This document shows positions 48,708 to 57,204 of a DNA stretch of 64,000 nucleotides, piece by piece. A program made the position numbers and the translations under genes. The notes beneath the pieces were generated by a model. That model was not told the origin of the DNA. It searched no databases and saw only the letters and a program-made list of their open reading frames with translations. Numbering within the stretch: the stretch's first letter is position 1; the number at the start of each line of letters is the position of its first letter. Source of the stretch: JBDOQU01 sp039839375 (GTDB lineage: Bacteria > Pseudomonadota > Alphaproteobacteria > DSM-16000 > Inquilinaceae); NCBI RefSeq assembly GCF_039839375.1, contig NZ_JBDOQU010000017.1, positions 1 to 64,000 on the forward strand, written 5' to 3'.

Positions 48708-49127
48708 GCCGGAGGAGAGTGCGGCCCTTCCGAGGCTATCCACCGAAACGGTGCATAACTCTGTGGATGAGCAGTGAGGGATGTTGACTCACCTGAACCG
48801 GAAGCCGGTGCCCAATTATTGGGCACGAAAGCCCAAGTCTTTGAAATTATTCGTGTCAAGCCGTAACGCCGGATTAACAAAGGAAATTTCTTCTTGACTC
48901 GAACCAGTCCGGTGGCGGTTGGACCCATTGTGAATAAGGTTAACGGTTTCCCGGCCTGAAGAATGGCTCGGGGCCGGCTTCTCCGCCGTCCCGGAACGAT
49001 GGGTCGTTCCTCTCGAATGTCCCTTGGAATGTCCGAAGTTGTTCGCCGTTAACCAATTTTCGATGGACAAGAACGGAGAATTAGAAAACAATCAATAAAA
49101 TATGAGATAAATTATCCGGAGGTGACG
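48708..49127. other. 420-bp intergenic region with palindrome and AT-rich half
   Basis: No gene is seen. Features: two DnaA-box-like but imperfect sequences (48736, 48762), a perfect 19-bp palindrome at 48808-48826, two TTGACT sequences without matching -10s, several TTAAC words, and a strongly AT-rich last 60 bp leading to a perfect ribosome site (GGAGGT) for the gene at 49128. The low GC and length suggest a regulated promoter or a small RNA. Confidence 0.5.
48808..48826. promoter_or_regulatory. Perfect 19-bp palindrome, probable operator
   Basis: GTGCCCAATTATTGGGCAC has 9-bp arms around a single central T. The arms are too close for a good hairpin loop, so a protein-binding dyad is more likely than a terminator. 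It lies about 100 bp after argS and 300 bp before the unknown gene at 49128; the regulator is unknown. Confidence 0.45.
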
Positions 49128-49463
49128 ATGTCCTACGATCCTCATTCCAGCCTGACCGACGGCACACCCTTCGCGGCCCCCTGGCACCGGATAGAAACGT
49201 CCCAGTCATCCTCCGCGCCGCGCGCCTCGGTGATCCAGGCCTTCGAGGATCGATGGACCGCCGCCGGCCGGCCCGCGCAAGCGGGCATTTACGCCACCCT
49301 CTGGAATTCCTCCAGGCCCGACCACGCCCTCTATGTCAGCCCCCAGGCCGGCACGCTTCTGGAGGAAGTCCTCACCCACCACGAAGCCTCCCCTTGCGCC
49401 CCTCCGGACGAACGCGCCGTCATCCTGGTCATCGGCGGTGCGGATGACATGGCGGAGGCTTGA
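49128..49463 (+). CDS. Hypothetical protein
   Basis: A 111-residue protein starting MSYDPHSSLTDGTPFAAPWH. GGAGGT five bases before the ATG at 49128 is the best ribosome site in the window, which supports the gene. The N-terminal third is Ser/Pro-rich and probably disordered; the rest (AGIYATLWNSSRPDHALYVS, LLEEVLTHHEAS, AVILVIGGADDMAEA) looks like a small alpha/beta domain. I do not recognise it. It lies beyond a long AT-rich leader and converges on a toxin-antitoxin pair. Confidence 0.55.
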   Translation: MSYDPHSSLTDGTPFAAPWHRIETSQSSSAPRASVIQAFEDRWTAAGRPAQAGIYATLWNSSRPDHALYVSPQAGTLLEEVLTHHEASPCAPPDERAVILVIGGADDMAEA

Positions 49464-49485
49464 GGCTGTTCAGGGTCGGTCGGCT

Positions 49486-49962
49486 TCATCGCCCTTTGAG
49501 CGAGAGAACCAGCGTCATCGGGTAGTTCGGCGAGGCGGCAAACCCGTACCGCTCGTAGAAAGCCTTCGCTGCATCGGAAATCGCATGAACGAGAATGCCG
49601 CGGATGCCCATGATGGTCGCGGCCTGCGAGGTGCGAAGCACGGCGTCCTGCAGCAGGGCCGCGCCTAGCCCCTTGCCCTGCCAGTGGCGATCGACGGCCA
49701 GCCTGCCGAGAATGGCCATCGGGATGGGATCGGGCATATTGCGACGGACGGAGCCGGGGGCTTGGGCGAGATCGAGCGCGCCGGAGGCCAGACAATAATA
49801 GCCGACGACGCGCAGTTCTTCGGCCACGACGTAGGTGCGGGACGCGCCGGTCACCTGATTGGCTCGCGCTCTCCGCCGCAGCCAGTCATCAAGCACATCG
49901 TTCCCGCTTTCAAAGAGATTTAGATCGTGCTCATCGCTCAGGAGCGTCGGCGCTGACAGCAT
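49486..49962 (-). CDS. GNAT toxin of a TacAT-like toxin-antitoxin pair
   Basis: A 158-residue GNAT acetyltransferase of the TacT/AtaT group: early LNLFESGNDVLDDWLRRRA, acetyl-CoA loop RHWQGKGLGAALLQDAVLRT, and the Tyr of AFYERYGFAASPNYPMTL. Known members acetylate the amino group of charged tRNAs and stop translation. It follows the DUF1778 antitoxin gene, sharing one base between antitoxin stop and toxin start (TGATG), the standard order for this class. Confidence 0.9.
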   Translation of the reverse strand: MLSAPTLLSDEHDLNLFESGNDVLDDWLRRRARANQVTGASRTYVVAEELRVVGYYCLASGALDLAQAPGSVRRNMPDPIPMAILGRLAVDRHWQGKGLGAALLQDAVLRTSQAATIMGIRGILVHAISDAAKAFYERYGFAASPNYPMTLVLSLKGR

Positions 49963-50246
49963 CAGGACTGCCAGGGTTTGGGCGCCCCCATCAGCCGCTC
50001 GAACCCTTCGCCGCCAGGCGGCTTGTCAAGGATGGCGAGATAGCGCCGGTAGCTCTCCGCATCGACCTTCACCAAAGTCTGGTCGAGCAGCGTGTCTTCT
50101 GCCGCGCGGTAAGCCGCGTCGATCATGAAATCCGAACGGGTTTTCCCTCGGATCCTCGCCGCCCGATCGATAACCGCCCGCACATCCTCACGGATGCGCA
50201 AATTGACCGGCTTCGCGAGGGTTTCGGAGGCGGATTTGATGGTCAT
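49962..50246 (-). CDS. DUF1778 antitoxin of a TacAT-like pair
   Basis: A 94-residue ribbon-helix-helix antitoxin: KPVNLRIREDVRAVIDRAARIRGKTRSDFMIDAAYRAAED region is the DUF1778 DNA-binding fold, and the C-terminal half (YRRYLAILDKPPGGEGFERL) is the toxin-wrapping tail with its usual LDKPP motif. It should neutralise the GNAT toxin and repress the operon through the palindrome at 50285-50299. Confidence 0.92.
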   Translation of the reverse strand: MTIKSASETLAKPVNLRIREDVRAVIDRAARIRGKTRSDFMIDAAYRAAEDTLLDQTLVKVDAESYRRYLAILDKPPGGEGFERLMGAPKPWQS

Positions 50247-50284
50247 GGTCGGCGATCCCTTTCGCGGCCACCATACTACGGCGC

Positions 50285-50299
50285 ATACACAATGTGTAT
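50285..50299. promoter_or_regulatory. Operator palindrome of the TacAT-like operon
   Basis: ATACACAATGTGTAT is a perfect palindrome (7-bp arms, one central base) 38 bp before the antitoxin start. A -10-like TAGTAT lies between it and the gene on the minus strand. Position and symmetry fit binding by the ribbon-helix-helix antitoxin. Confidence 0.7.
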
Positions 50300-50355
50300 C
50301 TGTTTTCTCTAAATGGCGGGGCCTAAGGCTGTAATCCAGACCTTCCCGTGGATAG

Positions 50356-50553
50356 CTAAAAGCTCTTCGGAAGCCCTGCCTGCTTCAGGCATCCGTTGGC
50401 CGTGTGTCGTATAACGATGTTGGTCGGCACGGTGAAATGCAGGTCGGTCAGCGGACTGTACCAAAGTTCATGACTGCCCTTGGCTGGCCGAACATAGTGG
50501 CAACCCGCTTCTTTCAGGAGCCGCTTCAGCTCCCGATCAAACGTCCCGCCCAT
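50356..50553 (-). CDS. HicA-like mRNA interferase toxin
   Basis: A 65-residue double-stranded-RNA-binding-fold protein with the HicA catalytic His in KGSHELWYSP and the C-terminal NGCLKQAGLPKSF. HicA toxins cleave mRNA and tmRNA. Full length for the family, with the active-site His present, so probably functional. It follows the HicB-like gene, sharing one base (stop/start TGATG). Order is antitoxin then toxin. Confidence 0.88.
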   Translation of the reverse strand: MGGTFDRELKRLLKEAGCHYVRPAKGSHELWYSPLTDLHFTVPTNIVIRHTANGCLKQAGLPKSF

Positions 50554-50801
50554 CAGCCGTTGAAGCTGATGATTTCAAGACGGTCCGCCATGACATGGAT
50601 AGGAACCTTATGACCCGGCCGGTCCTGCTGATTACGTGAATTTACAGCCAGAAGATCGGGAACAAGGTCGCGGATGTTGGCGACAAGCTGTTCGAAAGTC
50701 GCGGCTTCGGTCACCAGCCCTGGAACATCGCTCTCATCGACATACCAGCCGCACGCCTCGCCGTCCCACTTGGCGATCACCTTGTATTCGGTAGCGGACA
50801 T
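50553..50801 (-). CDS. HicB-like antitoxin (DUF1902)
   Basis: An 82-residue protein: YKVIAKWDGEACGWYVDESD followed by VPGLVTEAATFEQLVANIRDLVPDLL, the partial RNase H-like HicB fold found as DUF1902. It lacks a separate DNA-binding domain, so it may neutralise the toxin without strong autorepression. Start at 50801 (MSATEYKV). Sits about 90 bp from tRNA-Thr. Confidence 0.85.
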   Translation of the reverse strand: MSATEYKVIAKWDGEACGWYVDESDVPGLVTEAATFEQLVANIRDLVPDLLAVNSRNQQDRPGHKVPIHVMADRLEIISFNG

Positions 50802-50892
50802 CGTTCTGTTCCGGATTCGGCGGCGGATGGGTTCGCCATCCTGGACGCTTCTCGACGATACACGAGATTACGAGTATGCGGCCGCAATCATT

Positions 50893-50968
50893 TGGTGCCG
50901 GTTGCAGGATTCGAACCCGCGACCCCCTGATTACAAATCAGGTGCTCTACCAGCTGAGCTAAACCGGC
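50893..50968 (-). tRNA. tRNA-Thr (anticodon UGU)
   Basis: A 76-nt cloverleaf including encoded CCA: acceptor GCCGGTT/AACCGGC, D-arm AGCTCAGCTGGTAGAGC, anticodon stem CCTGA/TCAGG with loop TTTGTAA (anticodon TGT), T-loop GGTTCGAATCC. Reads ACA and probably other ACN codons. Lies between the HicBA module and cpdB. Confidence 0.97.
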
Positions 50969-51127
50969 GTTGGCGCGGAACCTACACGGGCCGGGGCGAG
51001 GCAGGCAAGAATCATGGCGCACCTTTCCCGGCGATGCGGTGGCGATTTCATCGAAGATTCACGGGTCTCCGATCGGCGCTTGGATGATACCCTGTCCGGC
51101 AACGAACGAACGGATGCGAGGCTCACG

Positions 51128-53116
51128 ATGATCAAGACGCTTCTCCCCCTCCGCCGGCGCGATTTCCTGTTGGGGACGGCGGCCGCCGGCGCCGCCTCCG
51201 GGCTGATCGTCTCACCGTTCCGCCATCTGGCGTACGCCGCCGGCATGGCTCATCTGCGGCTGCTGGAGACGACGGACATCCATGTCCACGTCCATCCCTA
51301 TGACTATTATCGCGACCGGCCGGACAATACGGTCGGCCTCGCCAAGACCGCGGCGCTGATCGCGCAGGCGCGGGCGGAGGCGCCCAATGCCCTGCTGTTC
51401 GACAATGGCGACTTCCTCCAGGGCAACCCGATGGGTGATTTGATGGCCTATGAGCGCGGGCTTCATGAAGGCGAGGTCCATCCGGTGGTCGCCGCCATGA
51501 ACGTGCTCAAGGTCGACGCTGCGACGCTGGGCAACCATGAGTTCAATTACGGGCTGGACTTCCTGATGAAGTCGCTGGCCGGCGGCGACTTCCCGTTCGT
51601 GCTGGCGAATGTCCACAACGGCGCGCCGGCGGCGAACGCGCGCGACGACGACACGCTTGTCCGCCCCTATGTCATCCTGGATCGGGAGATCGTGGACGGG
51701 GAGGGCGTCTCCCATCCGATCCGCATCGGAATCATCGGCTTCGTGCCGCCGCAGATCCTCAATTGGGACCGGGCGCACCTGCACGGCAAGGTCGGCGCGC
51801 GCGACATCGTCGCCACGGCGGAGGCCTATATCCCGCAGATGCGGGAGGAGGGGGCGGACATCATCGTCGCGCTTTCCCATTCCGGCATCAGCGCGGAACA
51901 GCAGGCCGAGGGGATGGAGAACGCCAGCCTCTACCTGGCCGGTGTGCCCGGCATCGATGCCATCTTCACCGGGCACCAGCACCTCCTCTTCCCCGGCCCC
52001 GACTATGCCGACCTGCCGGAGGTCGATATCGCGAACGGCACGTTGCGCGGCGTGCCCGCCACGATGCCGGGCTTCTGGGGCAGCCATCTGGGCGTGATCG
52101 ACCTGATGCTGGCCCGTGACGGAAATGGCTGGCGGGTCATGGAGTTCAAGACAGAGAGCCGGCCGATCTACGAACGGGTGGATCGCGAGGTGACCCCGCT
52201 GGTCGAGCCGGTGGCGGCGGTGCTGGCGGCGACGCAGAGCTATCACGACGAGACGCTGGAATATGTCCGCCGGCCGGTGGGCGAGACATCGGCTCCGATC
52301 AACAGCTATTTCGCGCTGGTCGCCGACGATCCGTCGGTCCAGATCGTCAGCCAGGCGCAGACCTGGTACATCGCCGACCTGCTGGCCACCAGGGAGTACG
52401 CCGACCTGCCCGTGCTCTCGGCCGCCGCGCCGTTCAAGGCCGGCGGCCGCGGCGGGGCGGACTATTATACCGACGTGCCGGCGGGCGACATCGCGATCAA
52501 GAACGTCGCCGACCTCTACCTCTATCCCAACACCGCGCGGGCCGTGCTGATCACCGGCGCGGGCGTGAAGGAATGGCTGGAGATGTCGGCCGGCATGTTC
52601 AACCAGGTCGCCGCGACCGATGCCGAACAGCCGCTGCTGAACCCGGACTTCCCGTCCTACAATTTCGACGTCATCGACGGCGTGACCTACAGGATCGACC
52701 TGTCCCGGCCGGCGCGCTACGATTCCGACGGCAATCTGGTCGCGCCGAACGCGTCACGGATCGTCGACCTGATGTTCGACGGCCGGCCGATCGATCCGGA
52801 GGCGCGGTTCGTCGTCGCCACCAACAACTACCGCGCCGGCGGCGGCGGGCATTTTCCCGGCCTCGACGGGTCCAACATCATCGTCCAGGCGCCGGACACC
52901 AACCGCGACGTGATCGTGCGCTACATCATCCAGCAGGGGACGATCAACCCGTCCGCCGACGGCAACTGGTCGTTCGCGCCGGTGCCGGGGGCGACCAACG
53001 TCACCTTCGAAAGTTCGCCGCAGGGGGAGAAGTATCTGGATTCCATCGCGGCGGATGTCGAACTGGTCGGCCCGGCGGAAGACGGGTTCGCCAAATACCG
53101 GCTGAACCTGGCCTGA
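51128..53116 (+). CDS. cpdB: 2',3'-cyclic-nucleotide 2'-phosphodiesterase/3'-nucleotidase
   Basis: A 662-residue periplasmic enzyme exported by the Tat route: the signal has RRRDFLLGTAAAGAA. The metallophosphoesterase domain shows TTDIHVHVHPYDYYRD, FDNGDFLQGNP, LGNHEFNYGLDFL, VALSHSGIS and FTGHQHLLFPG; the 5'-nucleotidase C-terminal domain includes NLYLYPNTARAVLI-type residues and NNYRAGGGGHFPG. CpdB hydrolyses 2',3'-cyclic nucleotides, then 3'-nucleotides, for phosphate and nucleoside scavenging. Start at 51128 (MIKTLLPLRRR). Confidence 0.94.
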   Translation: MIKTLLPLRRRDFLLGTAAAGAASGLIVSPFRHLAYAAGMAHLRLLETTDIHVHVHPYDYYRDRPDNTVGLAKTAALIAQARAEAPNALLFDNGDFLQGNPMGDLMAYERGLHEGEVHPVVAAMNVLKVDAATLGNHEFNYGLDFLMKSLAGGDFPFVLANVHNGAPAANARDDDTLVRPYVILDREIVDGEGVSHPIRIGIIGFVPPQILNWDRAHLHGKVGARDIVATAEAYIPQMREEGADIIVALSHSGISAEQQAEGMENASLYLAGVPGIDAIFTGHQHLLFPGPDYADLPEVDIANGTLRGVPATMPGFWGSHLGVIDLMLARDGNGWRVMEFKTESRPIYERVDREVTPLVEPVAAVLAATQSYHDETLEYVRRPVGETSAPINSYFALVADDPSVQIVSQAQTWYIADLLATREYADLPVLSAAAPFKAGGRGGADYYTDVPAGDIAIKNVADLYLYPNTARAVLITGAGVKEWLEMSAGMFNQVAATDAEQPLLNPDFPSYNFDVIDGVTYRIDLSRPARYDSDGNLVAPNASRIVDLMFDGRPIDPEARFVVATNNYRAGGGGHFPGLDGSNIIVQAPDTNRDVIVRYIIQQGTINPSADGNWSFAPVPGATNVTFESSPQGEKYLDSIAADVELVGPAEDGFAKYRLNLA

Positions 53117-53137
53117 GGACCAGACGCCTGAACGCGA

Positions 53138-53162
53138 AACGGGCGGCTCCGCGCCGCCCGTT
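53138..53162. terminator. Stem-loop after cpdB
   Basis: A perfect 10-bp stem, AACGGGCGGC pairing with GCCGCCCGTT, around the loop TCCGC, 22 bp past the cpdB stop. There is no U-run on the plus strand, so it may stop transcription weakly, protect the mRNA end, or serve the convergent small gene as well. Confidence 0.65.
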
Positions 53163-53189
53163 CCCGAGGTCCTGATAAGAAGTCGCGGA

Positions 53190-53264
53190 TCAACCGATCC
53201 CGAGGAAACTCAGGATAGCCACGATGACCACGATGACTCCGATGATGTAGAAGATGCTATGCAC
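53190..53264 (-). CDS. 24-residue hydrophobic membrane peptide
   Basis: From GTG 53264 to TGA 53190 the frame encodes a single hydrophobic helix (HSIFYIIGVIVVIVAILSFL) with a short GIG end and almost no charged residues. AGGAG lies nine bases before the GTG. Small proteins with an FYIIGVIVVILAILSF-type core occur as uncharacterised genes in many alphaproteobacteria, which is why I list it. Isolated between cpdB and rlmB; function unknown. Confidence 0.6.
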   Translation of the reverse strand: MHSIFYIIGVIVVIVAILSFLGIG

Positions 53265-53355
53265 GGGCGTCGTCTCCTGGGTCGTGGGGCCGACGAGAAT
53301 GCGACTGTCGTCGGTTCAGGTTCCTTTAAACGGACGAACGCCGGATTTGTTGCCT

Positions 53356-54198
53356 TTAACCCCCCGGTCGGGGCCGCCGCGCCGTCTCATAGAGCGCGAC
53401 CGCCGCGGCGTTGGAGACGTTCAGGCTGCCGACGGGCCCGGAGGTCGGCAGGCGGACCAGCGCGTCGCAGGTCTCCCGCGTCAGCCGGCGCAGTCCCGGC
53501 CCTTCCGCCCCCAGCACCAGCGCGACCTTGCCGGTCGGCGCCAGTTCCGAAAGCGTCCGCTCGCCTTCCTCCGCCAGCCCGACGCACCAGAAGCCCCATT
53601 CCTGGAGGTCGCGCAGCGCGCGGGCCAGATTCATCACCCGGATCACCGGCACATACTCGGCCGCTCCCGAGGCCGTCTTCGCCAGCGTGCCCGTCATCTC
53701 CGGCGCGTTGCGTTCGGTCGTGACCACGGCGTCGGCCCCGAAGGCGGCGGCCGACCGCAGGATCGCGCCGACATTATGCGGGTCGGTCACCTGGTCCAGC
53801 ACGACCACGACGGAGGATCGCCGATCCTCGGTCAGCCGGCCCAGATCGTACAAATCGGTCTCCGCCAGAGGCGCAGCCAGAAGCACCACGCCCTGATGGA
53901 CCGCGCCGTCCGGCAGCAGGGCGTCCAGCGCGTCCCGCGCCACGATCTCGGGCGCGGGCCGGGTAAGGCCGGCGCGACCGGCTGCCTCCAGCGCTGCTTC
54001 CATCGCCTCCCTTCCGCCTTCGGTGACGAACAGCCTCTCGCACCGGCGGTCGGGATTGGTCCAGGCCTCCCGCACGGCATGGACGCCGAACAGGATGCGC
54101 TCCGGCGACGCGCCTGCGATCGGCGGGCGGCGGTCATGGCCTCTGGAGGATGAACGGGCGGGCTTGCCCCGGCGGGGCGGGCGGCGGGATGCTGACAT
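53356..54198 (-). CDS. rlmB: 23S rRNA (guanosine-2'-O-)-methyltransferase RlmB
   Basis: A 280-residue SPOUT methyltransferase. The substrate-binding N-terminal domain starts at LFGVHAVREAW after a basic, disordered tail; the knotted catalytic domain contains VVLDQVTDPHNVGAILRSAAAFGAD, LVLGAEGPGLRR and SGPVGSLNVSNAAAVALYE, the three TrmH/RlmB motifs. It methylates G2251 (E. coli numbering) of 23S rRNA. Located just upstream of tRNA-Tyr and tuf, its usual alphaproteobacterial position. Confidence 0.94.
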   Translation of the reverse strand: MSASRRPPRRGKPARSSSRGHDRRPPIAGASPERILFGVHAVREAWTNPDRRCERLFVTEGGREAMEAALEAAGRAGLTRPAPEIVARDALDALLPDGAVHQGVVLLAAPLAETDLYDLGRLTEDRRSSVVVVLDQVTDPHNVGAILRSAAAFGADAVVTTERNAPEMTGTLAKTASGAAEYVPVIRVMNLARALRDLQEWGFWCVGLAEEGERTLSELAPTGKVALVLGAEGPGLRRLTRETCDALVRLPTSGPVGSLNVSNAAAVALYETARRPRPGG

Positions 54199-54264
54199 GG
54201 CCGCGATCCTGCCGGGACACGCGCGATTTCGCCAGCTTGATTATCACGGGCATGCGCATAGATT

Positions 54265-54279
54265 TGTAATTCAATTGCA
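54265..54279. promoter_or_regulatory. Operator-like palindrome upstream of the relB-like gene
   Basis: TGTAATTCAATTGCA has 7-bp arms with one mismatch around a central C, in an AT-rich stretch 33 bp before the antitoxin ATG. It is a reasonable binding site for the RelB-like antitoxin. Confidence 0.45.
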
Positions 54280-54311
54280 TTATCCGCAGCCTGATAGGGG
54301 AGAGACGGACG

Positions 54312-54620
54312 ATGGCGACGAACGCGCTGGTGCAAACGCGAATCGATCCCGTGATAAAGAAGCGGGCGGCGGCGGTGCTGGAGGATATGGGCCTCACCGT
54401 CTCGGACGCCGTTCGTATACTCCTGACCCGCATCGCGAAAGAAGGCGCGCTGCCGTTCGCGCTGATGGACGATGGCAAGGCCCACGACGAATGGTTCCGC
54501 GCCAAAATCCGCGAGGCTCTGGAGGATCAAAATCCTCCCGTTTCCCATGAGGAGGTGGAGGCCCGGTTCGCCGGCCGGCGCGCGGCGGCGCGTCGCGGGC
54601 TCGCCGATGGTGATGCGTGA
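54312..54620 (+). CDS. RelB/DinJ family antitoxin
   Basis: A 102-residue ribbon-helix-helix antitoxin: LVQTRIDPVIKKRAAAVLEDMGLTVSDAVRILLTRIAKEG region is the RelB/DinJ dimerisation and DNA-binding domain; the rest is a charged, probably disordered toxin-binding tail. The stop overlaps the toxin start by 4 bp (GTGA). Between rlmB (divergent) and tRNA-Tyr. Confidence 0.9.
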   Translation: MATNALVQTRIDPVIKKRAAAVLEDMGLTVSDAVRILLTRIAKEGALPFALMDDGKAHDEWFRAKIREALEDQNPPVSHEEVEARFAGRRAAARRGLADGDA

Positions 54621-54904
54621 GGCTCGAATGGTCGATCCCCGCCCTGAGGGATCGCGAGGAGATATTCGATCATATCGAAGCGGAGGACCCCAGGGCGGCC
54701 ATAGCGGTCGATGAAGCCATTTCCGGGCAGATCGGGAGACTTCGCCATTTTCCCGAAAGCGGCCGCCTCGGCCGTATCGAAGGTACGCGGGAGATGGTCG
54801 TCGCCGGAACGCCCTATGTTGTCGGTTACTGCATCACAGGTGAAGTGGTCCGCATTCTTCGCGTCCTTCACGGCGCCCGGCGATGGCCGGAGGATGGGCT
54901 GTGA
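54617..54904 (+). CDS. RelE/ParE family toxin
   Basis: A 95-residue RelE/ParE-fold toxin starting at GTG 54617: LEWSIPALRDREEIFDHIEA, ISGQIGRLRHFPESGRLGRIEGTREMVVAG, YVVGYCITGEVVRILRVLHGAR. Sequence is nearer to ParE-like members than to YafQ, so the target (gyrase or ribosome-bound mRNA) is not settled by sequence. Complete, unlike the ParE scrap at 34620-34705, whose ending EIVRVL is of the same type. Confidence 0.88.
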   Translation: MRLEWSIPALRDREEIFDHIEAEDPRAAIAVDEAISGQIGRLRHFPESGRLGRIEGTREMVVAGTPYVVGYCITGEVVRILRVLHGARRWPEDGL

Positions 54905-54981
54905 ACCAGACACATGCCGAACGCATTCACCGCCGCCCGTCCGCGCCGGTATCGCATTGTCGAAATAGTCGGCGGAATCGG

Positions 54982-55010
54982 TTGACAGGGGCGTTCAAAT
55001 TCTCTTACTT
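54982..55010 (+). promoter_or_regulatory. Promoter of the tRNA-Tyr-tRNA-Gly-tuf unit
   Basis: Consensus -35 TTGACA (54982-54987), a 17-bp spacer, and -10 TTACTT (55005-55010), ending about 54 bp before tRNA-Tyr. No other promoter is as good before tuf, so both tRNAs and tuf are probably read from it. Confidence 0.65.
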
Positions 55011-55063
55011 CCGCTCGCCGTTCAGCCGGCCAAGGGGAGAGATTCCCGGGTCGCCGGTCCCTT

Positions 55064-55148
55064 GGAGGGGTGGCCGAGTGGTTAAAGGCAGCAGACTGTA
55101 AATCTGCCCGCATAGCGTACGCTGGTTCGAATCCAGCCCCCTCCACCA
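55064..55148 (+). tRNA. tRNA-Tyr (anticodon GUA)
   Basis: An 85-nt type II tRNA with a long variable arm and encoded CCA: acceptor GGAGGGG/CCCCTCC, D-loop GGCCGAGTGGTTAAAGGC, anticodon loop CTGTAAA (GTA), T-arm GCTGGTTCGAATCCAGC. Long variable arm and GUA anticodon identify Tyr. Confidence 0.97.
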
Positions 55149-55195
55149 CCGATCTACCGGCCCGGCCGAACGGACCTGAGCCCGAGGTGCAGCGG

Positions 55196-55269
55196 GCGGG
55201 TGTAGCTCAATGGTAGAGCAGCAGCCTTCCAAGCTGAATACGGGGGTTCGATTCCCCTCACCCGCTCCA
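55196..55269 (+). tRNA. tRNA-Gly (anticodon UCC)
   Basis: A 74-nt tRNA with encoded CCA: acceptor GCGGGTG/CACCCGC, D-arm AGCTCAATGGTAGAGC, anticodon loop around CTTCCAA (TCC), T-loop GGTTCGATTCC. Lies 47 bp after tRNA-Tyr and 92 bp before tuf, probably on the same transcript. Confidence 0.97.
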
Positions 55270-55361
55270 TCCCTTCCCGACCGTTCGGGGAAGGGACCCT
55301 GGGGCACCCGGTTGGTCTGGTTCAGCCTCTTCCATGGGGCGCTCGCATAGGAAGTGACGAG

Positions 55362-56552
<1,191 letters not shown>

Positions 56553-56578
56553 GGCTGTCCCCGCGACGCGGGGATGCG

Positions 56579-56617
56579 AAGGGCGCCGGAACGAAAGCTC
56601 CGGCGCCCTTCCTCTTT
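56579..56617 (+). terminator. Rho-independent terminator of tuf
   Basis: AAGGGCGCCGGA pairs with TCCGGCGCCCTT around an eight-base loop ACGAAAGC, followed by CCTCTTTATT. Stem of 12 bp with a short U-rich tail, 26 bp after the tuf stop. The best intrinsic terminator in the window. Confidence 0.85.
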
Positions 56618-56620
56618 ATT

Positions 56621-56742
56621 GGTCATTCCGGACTTGATCCGGAATCCATGGGGCATCGCCGCTTTCACCGGCGGAGAAGAGCAGGGCCCAGCCCCTGCCA
56701 GCCTCGACGCCGAATGGATGCTGGATCAGGTCCAGCATGACA
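56621..56742. repeat. Dispersed palindromic repeat, type R2
   Basis: GGTCATTCCGGACTTGATCC then GGAATCCATGGGG, about 50 bp of less conserved sequence, and ATGCTGGATCAGGTCCAGCA then TGACATG. It matches the copy at 43361-43436, with the two dyads further apart. It fills the gap between the tuf terminator and tRNA-Trp. Confidence 0.75.
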
Positions 56743-56880
56743 TGATTCAGGATATCCCTGCCGGTTTCAGATTAACCCTTGCCTGTTCGCCCTCAGTCCT
56801 TTAGAAGCGCGTTTCGCCGTTCGATCGGGAGGTCGCGCGGCCTGTGTCGCGGACGCGTCGGCGCGGCTTTCCGGCTCAAT

Positions 56881-56956
56881 AGGAGTGTAGCTCAACTGGT
56901 AGAGCACCGGTCTCCAAAACCGGGGGCTGGGGGTTCGAGCCCCTCCACTCCTGCCA
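56881..56956 (+). tRNA. tRNA-Trp (anticodon CCA)
   Basis: A 76-nt tRNA with encoded CCA: acceptor AGGAGTG/CACTCCT, D-arm AGCTCAACTGGTAGAGC, anticodon stem CCGGT/ACCGG with loop CTCCAAA (CCA), T-loop GGTTCGAGCC. Immediately before secE, the standard arrangement. Confidence 0.97.
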
Positions 56957-57000
56957 CGCGGCGCAAGCCCGCCAAACGCGGATAAGAAGTCAGATTCAAG

Positions 57001-57198
57001 ATGGCCAGAACCAACCCGATAGAATTTACCCGGCAGGTCCGGCAGGAGGTCGCCAAGGTGACCTGGCCGAGCCGGAAGGAAACGGGCGTCACGACCGCGA
57101 TGGTGTTCGTGTTCGTGTTCATCATGGCCATTTTCTTCCTGCTGGTCGACCAGGTGGCCGGCTGGCTCGTTAGTTTCGTCATCGGTCTGGGGGCCTAA
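57001..57198 (+). CDS. secE: Preprotein translocase subunit SecE
   Basis: A 65-residue single-helix form of SecE: amphipathic NPIEFTRQVRQEVAKVTWPS with the invariant KVTWPSRKE, then the membrane helix MVFVFVFIMAIFFLLVDQVA and GWLVSFVIGLG. It clamps SecY in the translocon. Starts 44 bp after tRNA-Trp and 6 bp before nusG. Confidence 0.96.
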   Translation: MARTNPIEFTRQVRQEVAKVTWPSRKETGVTTAMVFVFVFIMAIFFLLVDQVAGWLVSFVIGLGA

Positions 57199-57204
57199 CG
57201 ATCC

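Noticed and set aside
46902..48743. A 613-codon minus-strand frame opposite argS
   Set aside because: Antisense shadow of argS, rich in Arg/Gly/His with no domain character.
48730..48772. Pair of DnaA-box-like sequences, possible replication origin
   Set aside because: Both differ from TTATCCACA, there are only two, and no dnaA, gyrB, hemE or parAB gene is nearby.
50893..50968. tRNA-Thr as the attachment site of an integrated island carrying the toxin-antitoxin genes
   Set aside because: No integrase gene and no second copy of the tRNA 3' end was found in the flanking 5 kb.
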